This document shows positions 59,301-64,000 of a stretch of DNA of 64,000 bases, one piece after another. The position numbers and the translations under genes are program-made. Where the stretch lies: the NCBI GenBank assembly GCA_029721515.1, contig CM056556.1:4030501-4094500 (forward strand), written 5' to 3'. The notes beneath the pieces are model-generated. The model saw only the letters and a program-made list of their open reading frames with translations. It was not told where the DNA came from and ran no database searches. Within the stretch, counting starts at the first letter, position 1. The number at the start of each line of letters is the position of its first letter. This DNA is from Synanceia verrucosa. Lineage: Eukaryota > Chordata > Actinopteri > Perciformes > Synanceiidae.

Positions 59301-62300
59301 TCATCTCCTCTGGGCTGAGGAACTTGGACATCTTCCCACGCCCCGGACAGCTGGGAAGGTTGGCGGCATGGGGCGTGTGCGGCGGCAGAGGAGGCCGAGA
59401 GGCATGCTGGATGGAAGGCACCGGCTTGGGCAGCGAGGTGGGCTGTGCCGACTGGGATGGGATTATGCGGATTGGCCGAGGCTGTGGCTGTGGTGGCTGG
59501 AAAGAGAAAGATAAAGAGGGAAAACTCTTCGTCGAGGCTCAGACTCTGGGCTTTTGTCATTCAAATCAGCCTCCCAGTAAGAAACAACTTGGCGTTACAC
59601 TGTACAGTTTGCAATCATGGATGGTGATTGGTGATTGGTGAAGCATTCCCCTTTCATCTGCTTCCATCACTCCCAGTTCAACTGGCAGGCCTGGTGATTT
59701 CACAGAGTCCAGAGAAATCCATGTATCCTTCATTTGTTTTTCAAAACGAAACCGAAACTAAAAAAATTTGGATATTTTTATTCGTCGCAAATTGAGTACT
59801 GTGATCCAGTCAACCACCTCTCACAAATTCCTGATCAAATGAGCCGCTCAACGTTTTCTAGTGCGCAAATGATCACATGTTTATGGTAATCACTGTGAAC
59901 CCACTCTGAAGCTGACAGGAGCTTTTCTTTTTCCATAAAACTTTACTGAGGAACATCATCTGTTAAACTTGTGGGATAAAGTAAACGTCCCTGGCATTGT
60001 TTTCTGTATTTTACTGTATATGAGTGACAATATTTATAAATTAATGGACATATTGCCTTTCAAGACACAATAACAAAGCCTCTTATGCTATCTTTGAAGA
60101 TGGATTCTTGCCATAACATCTGTATGAAACTGTTAGTACACGTTAGAGTATTACCAAAATATTATGAAGTACTTTTACTGTGTACTTTTTTGAGTAATAA
60201 TTCTCAAAGTTTCTTGCAGAGAGCACAAGCATGCCTATTCATCGGTCATTTGCGCAGTCGAAAATGACGAGCAGCTCCTTTGACCACAAATTTTGCGAGA
60301 GGCGGCTGTACGCAACTTGCCGCAAATAAAAATATCCGAAATGCTGCATTTTCCATCTGCGCACAAACTCGGAAATCAGAAAAACAAGTCGTTATCTGTT
60401 TTTTCGTTTTGGTTTTGGGAGTAAATAGTAAGAAAACAAGTGAAATCAGTTTTTTTTGTTTTGGTTTTGTTTTGAAAAACGAATGAACGAATGGAACACG
60501 GATTCAGAGAGTCTATTGAGTCTGGAGAATAGTCTGATTCCTGACAGGAAGTCTGTCAACAGAAGGCAGAGTCTGCACAGACGGTACGTCCATAATGCCC
60601 TGATTATCACCTCTAAGGCCAGCTGGGAAGGTCTAGCAGTGCTGTGTGAGAGAAAGAGAGAGAGAAGGACTCCCAGCATCTCCACTTTGAGCCAGTAAGC
60701 CACTCTGGTGTCTATTCTCAGTCCAACGTTAAGCTTTCTAAAAATAAATGATAAATAATTGGCAAGGTGGACAAAAATAGGCAGCAACTACAGCGATGCT
60801 TCAGTATTACAACACTTTATTTCATTTTTAATCTGGGAGGAAAAAAGAGAATAAAGCCTTGTGTCTCAGGAAAGCTAATGAATACATAATATCAGTGACA
60901 TCTGAAATGCACAGAGTGTTGTTTTAAGAGCTTTCCACTGGTAATTCCTCCTCAGTTATGCAGTCTGATCTTGCAGCACTTCGTGGTTCAGGCTGCTGCA
61001 GTAATTTAAACCATTTCTGACACGTTTTCATTTTTCTCTTGTGTCTTTCAGAGCTTTGATGTGTGGGCCACATCTTCACCTCCGACTGAGGCCATTCAGC
61101 TTTTCATCTTTATTGTGAGGAGATAGACAGCAGGGACATGTTTGGTGTTGAGATTACTGATAACCCACAGAGGTAAGTCCAGAACTATGAACAACTGAAA
61201 CGTCACTTTGAACTCAGTTATTTATCCTTTAATTTAATCCAACACAGAGTCATAGCACTGCATGGAACGGATCTGTTGCAGTTAAAGCATCTTGTATGTA
61301 TCTGTCCCTTTAAGATGGCCATATTTATCTTTGTCCTCTCTTGACCTGCTGGCCCTGAATGCAACAGACTGGGACACAGTGACCAAGAAAATGTTGTTGG
61401 ATCATGGCAAGTCGTAACATGGTGCATTAAAGCTGACCTGTTACCATTTACATGATGCTCTGTAGTTTTTATCCTCGTGGATCCTGTGATGGAAATGTCT
61501 GTAAGCCCACAGCTTTGGTGCAGACGGAGATACCTCCACAGCTATTGGATGGGACTGGGTCGTCATTGGGTGATGCGCTGATCAAACTAGAGGTCACTAA
61601 GAACTCTGCTAGTCTCCAAGCTATAGCTGCAGTATCCAAACACAACGAACCAAATAAATGAATCAGTGATTAAATCATCCAAAATCTAAGGCTAAATTTG
61701 CATGGCTGTTTTTAATTGTTCTTTAGCTGGCTTTAATGGGCGAATTATATTACAGCATAAATCATGTGTGCATAAAAACTGCGGAGTAGCATTAGCTTTT
61801 TACACACAAGTCACATGCAGTATTCCCTTTGCTTATTCAAGTTTACAAGACTGTGTGTCATGTAAAAGATCTCACGCACAGCAAGGGACTTTTAATCAAA
61901 AAGGAAAGACCAGCTGTTGAACTTCTCTTAATCCTTTAAGCTACAATGTTGATCTGAAGCTCAGTGCTGCATATTAACCTACTATTTCTGCTACAGATAT
62001 TCTCAGATGTGTTAATCATTTGGATCATCAAGGAGACTTCACTATAACTGCCTGAAGCTGTGTTTTTTCTGGGTGCATTAAACAAATGTTTGACCCTAAA
62101 CTCAGCGACATGCTGACTCTGATGATTGCAGATGAAAAGTTGGCCCCTAAAAGTAAATTGCAACACTGAAACAGGATTTGACAAACAGCTGGCTCCAAGC
62201 CATCACTCAAAGAGTCAATAATTACAAAAGGGAGCCACAGAAGGGGTGATTAAAGTTGCCAAGTTTAATACAGAATGGATGAAGAATTTCTTAAAAGTTG

Positions 62301-63748
62301 CACTGCAGAGAAACGGAAATGCTCGAGGCCATCATTAAGGGTCAGCCAGAGCAGCTGCAGTAACTGAGACGTCTCCTGACACATAAACACATTTTGGGTT
62401 GTATGTCAGACTGGATCCTCGTCCCTGCACAGAGTTGAGAACTGTTATTTGAGAAGGACATTCAACTGGTACTAATGTTACGGGGGATACTTTGACTGAA
62501 GTCAGCGATAACATGGATTTGTGGGGTAAACACCACGTCTGCTGAAGGGAAATAAGTGATCAATGCATATCCAGAGAAAGGAACAGACAGATGACTCAAA
62601 GGCAGCTTTTTACTGCGCTAAGGTCAAAGGAAATCAGCATCACAGTCAGGAAAGAGAATCTGTTTGGTCGTCTGCCATCACAGCACTTAGGTGCCTCTGA
62701 GAACACAAATGTTCCACAACAGGAAGTCAGAGATCCATCCATCCATCCATCCATCCATCCATCCTTCCTTACAGGCAGCATCCTCTTATCAGGATGTATC
62801 AGCTGCCTTCAGCACTGAGGACGGCTTCTTCTCCCATGAATAAATTTGCTTTGAGATAACTTTTTCTTTTGATGATGATGATGATGATAATGTTTAGCAA
62901 CATGAGGCCGTCTCCAATTTCACAGGGTGTCTGAGTCCGTTAAGCATCACTCCTTCAGCGCTCACATGGTGAATACAGATGTGGCACTTCGCTCAATAAA
63001 ACATCAGGCTAAAAAAAAGCTACAGTTGATGAATTCTTCATTGAAACGTGAAAGAATGTAGATCACATAATGTGCTAATGCCCTGTGGATCCACATCCAG
63101 GGTCTTATCTGGACCTCAGGGAGCCTATATAGACTTCCTGCTCCACACATCCAGTCCCAGTCTTTGGTCTCTGAAGTGCTGCAGCACCCTGGACAGCGCA
63201 AACCAGCCTGATGTGAGGCAGCAACAGCGCACTCTGTCCCGTTCATCCTCACAACAGATCCCTCATTATAACTGGCTCTTTTTATGTAAAGATATCACTC
63301 CAATATAGATTTTTAGGCGCAGATCTAGGTGGACAAGAGGGAACAGATCCTTCTTGGAACATCCTGTCCTGTTTTGGTTTTTTTTTGTTTTTTTTTGGCA
63401 AAATAAAAGTGCACAGAGTGAAGCCCCTGTAGGTACCTAAAGATGACCAGAAGACAATGCATGCTTTTTTGTGCTCGATGTTGAAAATACTCCCTCACCT
63501 AGCGTCCTACTCTGCACACAATGCCTGTTTTATTAAGCATCCCTGCAGAGATGGAGCCTCATCCGGACAGCATCCGCATTCAGTCCGAGGTGCAACTTCC
63601 ACCAAACGGCAGGAAAACCTGCAGCAGAGCCCTCTCATTATCTACTTCTGCAAATCAAAGGTGTCTTTCTCACACTTACCTCAATGCTCTCAGACTCCGC
63701 CATCTTTCTCCTGAGGAGCATGCAGCGGGACGAGTGCTTAATTCCCAT
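33664..63748 (-). CDS. prmt8: protein arginine methyltransferase 8
   Basis: Type I arginine methyltransferase that makes asymmetric dimethylarginine; the family member is brain-enriched and plasma-membrane-anchored by N-myristoylation. Exons on the - strand: 63748-63680, 59496-59251, 57720-57565, 51218-51155, 50018-49876, 48733-48646, 46890-46775, 44000-43850, 34437-34316, 33747-33664. All junctions are GT/AG and in phase, giving 412 codons. The MGIKHSSRC start distinguishes PRMT8 from PRMT1; the catalytic core resembles both. Motifs in order: LDVGSGTG, SEWMGYCLFYE, YTHW. Tail-to-tail with cracr2a, as in human 12p13. Intron 8 (34438-43849) contains a LINE and tetranucleotide arrays; intron 3 holds a deleted Tc1 element. 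Fish duplicates are named prmt8a/b; this window does not decide which. Confidence 0.95.
33915..34225. mobile_element. hAT-like MITE remnant (CAGTGGTTCCCAACC)
   Basis: Left end CAGTGGTTCCCAACCTTTTT and interior ATATGGGGTCGCGACCCCG near 34201, the hallmarks of a widespread vertebrate hAT-type MITE. The right end is not clear. It lies in prmt8 intron 9. Confidence 0.55.
34488..35030. repeat. dispersed repeat (GCTGTCCCAATTTTC...CTGATAT), copy 1
   Basis: Shares TTTTCACTTC, GATATTGCAGCCTT, AGAAGACCCTGAAAAGTGCT-like and AGTGCTGATATC with 53938-54250. AT-rich, non-coding, probably a MITE family; ends are not defined. Confidence 0.5.
35339..35607 (-). mobile_element. CAGGGTTC-type MITE, inverted copy in prmt8 intron 8
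   Basis: Reverse complement of the cracr2a intronic family: begins CAGGAACCAATAGTCAATTT and ends GGAACCGCAGGAACCCTG. Relative to prmt8 (- strand) it is in sense orientation, as the five cracr2a copies are to cracr2a. Confidence 0.6.
36487..36935. repeat. (TCTA)n/(TCCA)n array, 5' side of the LINE
   Basis: Complex tetranucleotide array with higher-order units containing CATCCATCATCCATCTAGCC (starts near 36540, 36621 and 36700). Bases from about 36605 to 36925 recur on the far side of the LINE (42691-43005), differing by about one TATC unit. Confidence 0.95.
37110..38612 (+). CDS. LINE ORF1 protein, RNA-binding, CCHC zinc knuckle
   Basis: Start chosen at GAGGATGGCG (37110), giving 500 aa; an upstream in-frame ATG at 37062 adds a hydrophobic leader that is unlikely to be real. 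The N-terminal half (AVVVFFKHQSFVTALIENGL, ITVSGVPPFIQNEALEKELR, FGKF) is the RRM-like fold common in Tx1/L1 ORF1. CFECGDVGHKRVACP is a CCHC knuckle. A seven-unit repeat of GGDSGEVSGGA follows, then an Ala/Gly/Ser-rich stretch, an acidic patch (FSDNDVDSDSVS) and a basic end (GKKVLKKRKVSK). The role is nucleic-acid chaperone and RNP formation. The - strand Pro-rich frame over it is a shadow. Confidence 0.88.
   Translation: MASSGTPPPPASLSHGVRLVPPPASTVEQVLLAVGDQVGHGNISYASRMNKAVVVFFKHQSFVTALIENGLILDEEFIQVSPLAVPSTRITVSGVPPFIQNEALEKELRRFGKFASGFRTVALGCKDTKLKHVQSLRRQVFMFLDSPSQTLDVSFRVKHEEGFYMVYASSGSIKCFECGDVGHKRVACPHRQQTVRPAGGDSGQVSGGAGGDSGEVSGGAGGDSGEVSGGAGGDSGEVSGGAGGDSGEVSGGAGGDSGQVSGGAGGDSGEVSGGAGRLAAAGPAGPVAAAGSSELAGAGSGDSAAVAGPARSAVSAAGSVHAAVAVAAGAPSGVSARQSVSESSAEKVVESVRVNTVSECPTEQVGAAGEPMQVEAVDTGQKLQAGSQAAPGRSQQTVIFSDNDVDSDSVSVADSVSLSTDLYSLEEVTDFLDDSFGRSVEVTDYFPDMQKFVKSVDTLQKVVGKDLLCDKKRYRLQKHVANVRKILKGKKVLKKRKVSK
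37703..37934 (+). repeat. 33-bp minisatellite inside LINE ORF1, 7 units
   Basis: Seven in-frame 33-bp units encode GGDSGQVSGGA or GGDSGEVSGGA in the order Q,E,E,E,E,Q,E. Units differ at only a few third positions (GAC/GAT, AGC/AGT), so expansion is recent. It lies directly after the zinc knuckle. Confidence 0.95.
38695..42566 (+). pseudogene. LINE ORF2 (endonuclease-reverse transcriptase) with one frameshift
   Basis: Endonuclease: VGSLNINGG, DVVFLQETHS, GGDWNC, RLDRFYIS and FTDHHLVLL (catalytic Asp-His). Reverse transcriptase from about 40080: GKAPGMDGLPADFL, NWRPVALLCTDYKILSKVLA, ISIDQEKAFDRVDHSF, RGIRQGCPLSGQLYS and SAYADDVNVFV (YADD). C-terminus: CPFCSQRETTEHLVLSC, a zinc-binding motif. 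The endonuclease frame stops at 39718-39720 while the downstream frame opens at 39708, a -1 shift around CTCTCTAAAAGC. Apart from this the reading frame is clean from 38695 to the TGA at 42564. First in-frame ATG is 38620; 38695 fits the usual endonuclease start better. Confidence 0.88.
42690..43407. repeat. (TCTA)n/(TCCA)n array, 3' side of the LINE
   Basis: Begins TCTATCTATCTATCTATCAT right after the LINE 3' end. The first 310 bp or so copy 36605-36925. Later parts hold further divergent copies of the same higher-order unit (CATCCATCTAGCC near 43050, 43165, 43250, 43285), so the array already had internal duplications. Confidence 0.95.
44045..46770. other. prmt8 intron 7, no feature recognised
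   Basis: Non-coding between exons 7 and 8. At 46450-46500 there is an old LINE tail (GATGAATAAAGTTCTATC then ATCTTATCTTA), and at 44745-44840 a tail-like GAACATAGAAATAAACGTTA. Nothing else could be supported. Confidence 0.4.
47681..48580 (+). repeat. roughly 530-bp dispersed repeat, copy 1, with a SINE nested inside
   Basis: Aligns with 56980-57508 from GTCTGCTACATTAATCTAAG to TATGTTCACCCAACAAATAA, interrupted by the SINE at 48167-48509. Shared landmarks: CTAATGCATTTTGGGTAAGA and AGCAGAAGGTGGCAGTAGTG. A third, inverted partial copy is at 52564-52776. Non-coding, class unknown. Confidence 0.75.
48155..48521 (-). mobile_element. SINE-like retroposon with exact 12-bp target duplication
   Basis: Same family as 5761-6109, reverse orientation: (ATCC)n at 48167, head ending TGTGAGGTGACAG near 48507. 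GAGTGTATTATC occurs at 48155-48166 and 48510-48521. The empty site survives in the paralogous repeat near 57435 as GAGCGTATAATAATTGGG, confirming insertion. Confidence 0.85.
49099..49464 (+). mobile_element. TAGGGGTGG MITE, copy in prmt8 intron 5
   Basis: Left end TAGGGGTGGATATTGGCAAG, right end TTTTTCCATCCCTA. CAATACGATACATATCG sits near the left end. Shares termini with 15866-16230 and, inverted, 50193-50541. Confidence 0.6.
49843..49864. repeat. (CA)n microsatellite beside prmt8 exon 5
   Basis: CACACACA run ending about 12 bp from the exon 5 donor at 49875. Confidence 0.9.
49876..57720 (-). CDS. prmt8: prmt8 exons 3-5: SAM-binding core
   Basis: Residues 106-226. Motif I LDVGSGTGIL at about 134-143, then AKAGAKHVYGIECSSISEY, whose Glu contacts the SAM ribose. 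VITIFKGKVEEVELP and DIIISEWMGYCLFYE follow; Glu203 and Glu212 form the double-E loop that holds the substrate guanidinium. Exons 57720-57565, 51218-51155, 50018-49876. Confidence 0.95.
50193..50541 (-). mobile_element. TAGGGGTGG MITE, inverted copy in prmt8 intron 4
   Basis: Reads GATACGTATCGTATCATGAA and GTCCTTTCCAATACCAACCC, the reverse complement of the left end of 49099-49464. Contains a (GT)n run at 50349-50379. Confidence 0.55.
51503..52436 (-). mobile_element. internally deleted Tc1-like element carrying a SINE
   Basis: TA on both sides (51501-51502, 52437-52438). Inverted ends AGAGGCATTAAAAATGCAAC and GTTGCATTTTTAATGCCTCC. On the - strand the N-terminal helix-turn-helix of a Tc1-type transposase (REQAIGMLRSGMTEARVARH) is followed shortly by the C-terminal catalytic end (VMDWPPYSPDMNPIEHLWDN, holding the terminal Glu of the DDE triad). 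The middle of the gene, with the first two catalytic Asp, is missing, so it is a non-autonomous deletion derivative. It lies in prmt8 intron 3, just upstream of exon 4. Confidence 0.88.
52044..52196 (-). mobile_element. 5'-truncated SINE-like copy inside the Tc1 element
   Basis: Only the 3' half of the SINE family (ATCC tail to TCGCAGGGCACATA) is present, bracketed by AAGCCTTGACC at 52044-52054 and 52186-52196. The 5' truncation plus target duplication shows target-primed reverse transcription. It is younger than the Tc1 copy. Confidence 0.85.
52564..52776 (-). repeat. inverted partial copy of the 530-bp repeat
   Basis: TTTGTTGGGTGAACATACC through GCTAACCATAGCA to AATAACAAGTTATGTGAC is the reverse complement of the right half of 47681-48580. 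It is truncated. Confidence 0.65.
53080..53930. other. prmt8 intron 3, no feature recognised
   Basis: No exon, transposon end or RNA gene could be supported in this stretch. Confidence 0.35.
53938..54250. repeat. dispersed repeat (CTGATAT family), copy 2
   Basis: Shares TATTGCAGCCTT, GGCTTGATCAA, GATATTACTCAAAAA and GACCCTGAAAAGTGCTGATA with 34488-35030. Followed by a (TTG)n run at 54281-54305. Confidence 0.5.
54880..55230. mobile_element. CCTCCGCCAAGGAGG-type element folded into a palindrome
   Basis: Starts TAACCTCCGCCAAGGAGGTT and ends near CCCAGTGCTTTTCTAGTTTA, the ends of a repeat I know as widespread in fish and invertebrates. Here 54900-55029 and 55055-55184 are reverse complements of each other (TATGTTTTCACCAGGGTTTG versus CAAACCCTGGTGAAAACATA; GACGAAATTTTCAG versus CTGAAAATTTCGTC), around a centre near 55042. 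Confidence 0.7.
55235..56970. other. prmt8 intron 2-3 region, no feature recognised
   Basis: AT-rich non-coding sequence. No exon with splice sites, transposon ends or RNA gene were identified. The small frame at 56722 shows no conserved motif. Confidence 0.35.
56980..57508 (+). repeat. roughly 530-bp dispersed repeat, copy 2 (no SINE)
   Basis: Uninterrupted counterpart of 47681-48580, ending about 55 bp from the exon 3 donor of prmt8 (57564). Serves as the pre-insertion reference for the SINE at 48167-48509. Confidence 0.75.
58225..58695. repeat. TTAACTCATTGAGTGCC repeat, copy 2
   Basis: Counterpart of 8401-8860 (CACAGAATATTTTGTAC, CTCAAATGAAAGAAGAGACT). The right end near 58680 reads GGCGCTCAAAGAG, a weak inverted match to the left end, consistent with a MITE with TTAA target. 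Confidence 0.45.
59251..59496 (-). CDS. prmt8: prmt8 exon 2: proline-rich region and start of catalytic core
   Basis: Residues 24-105. PPQPQPRPIR and ASRPPLPPHTP are SH3-binding-like stretches; the family is known to bind SH3 domains here. After SCPGRGKMSK the core begins ([20 protein letters not shown]). The proline-rich part is longer than in human PRMT8 (412 versus 394 aa overall), most of the difference falling here. Confidence 0.92.
59730..60485. mobile_element. MITE with GTTTTTCAAAAC termini
   Basis: Left TTTGTTTTTCAAAACGAAAC, right GGTTTTGTTTTGAAAAACGA; inside these a second inverted pair, TTGGATATTTTTATTCGTCG and GCAAATAAAAATATCCGAA. Non-coding, in prmt8 intron 1 directly upstream of exon 2. 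Confidence 0.65.
60790..62730. other. prmt8 intron 1, no feature recognised
   Basis: No exon or mobile element boundary could be supported. Short frames have no recognisable motifs. Confidence 0.35.
62732..62764. repeat. (ATCC)n microsatellite
   Basis: About seven ATCC units in prmt8 intron 1, with a TTCC-rich end. No SINE body is attached. Confidence 0.9.
63680..63748 (-). CDS. prmt8: prmt8 exon 1: N-myristoylation signal
   Basis: Encodes MGIKHSSRCMLLRRKMAESE and three more residues, ending in phase 0 at donor GTAAGTG. Gly2 followed by a small/basic stretch is the N-myristoylation consensus, Cys9 is a palmitoylation candidate and LLRRK supplies basic membrane contacts. An in-frame downstream ATG (residue 16) would give a form without the anchor. 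Confidence 0.95.
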
Positions 63749-64000
63749 AGGAAAGAAAAAAAGAAATGCGCTCTCACTTGATGGAAGTAAAGAGGATGGT
63801 TTCCTCCTTAGTTCTTTGTCACGCAATAATAACTCTCATTCACATCCCAAGCTGCAGTGTTCTTTAGAAATTCTAGGATAAAAACAGGTGCAAGAGGTCC
63901 CAAAAGCATTGCAGCCGCTGGTGCCATAAAGTGGAGCTGAATCCATGGCGCAAAAGTTTGCAGTCCACCGAAGAGCTTTCCTGGAGAGCGCCAGAGCAAT
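63749..64000 (-). promoter_or_regulatory. prmt8: prmt8 5' UTR and proximal promoter region
   Basis: Upstream of the ATG at 63748 on the - strand. The sequence is not strongly CpG-rich and no TATA box at a convincing distance is seen. The transcription start may lie beyond the window edge. Assigned by position only. Confidence 0.3.

Overview
The window is nuclear DNA from a teleost fish. The evidence is spliced vertebrate genes with GT/AG introns, fish-type non-LTR retrotransposons, many short non-autonomous DNA transposons, tRNA-derived SINEs and abundant microsatellites. No bacterial or viral gene organisation is present.

Two complete genes were assembled exon by exon, and every splice phase agrees. 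cracr2a lies on the + strand (CDS 17110-30314, 17 coding exons, 731 codons). It encodes the long form of CRAC channel regulator 2A: an EF-hand pair, a coiled coil, a linker and a C-terminal Rab GTPase ending in Cys-Cys. prmt8 lies on the - strand (CDS 63748 down to 33664, 10 coding exons, 412 codons). It encodes the membrane-anchored type I protein arginine methyltransferase. The two genes converge tail to tail, as their orthologues do on human chromosome 12p13, so the block is conserved synteny. Candidate poly(A) signals of the two genes lie about 100 bp apart near 32.0 kb.

Region by region: 0-3.3 kb holds the 5' half of an unrecognised secreted or membrane protein gene on the - strand, leaving the window at the left edge, and the last exon of a second - strand gene. 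4-13.4 kb is a repeat graveyard: degenerate LINE and Penelope-like fragments, SINEs, MITEs, a roughly 600-bp duplicated block and a 55-bp tandem satellite. 13.4-31 kb is cracr2a, whose introns carry five same-orientation copies of one MITE family. 31-33.6 kb is the convergent 3' region. 33.7-63.75 kb is prmt8. Its intron 8 contains a nearly intact 5.75-kb Tx1-like LINE (36.94-42.69 kb, antisense to prmt8) embedded in a (TCTA)n/(TCCA)n array. The roughly 300 bp of array on the 5' side recurs almost exactly on the 3' side.

The strongest candidate for something undescribed is this LINE and its apparent microsatellite target. Next are the long-armed fold-back elements, the possible intron-retention short form of cracr2a, and the unidentified receptor-like genes at the left edge.
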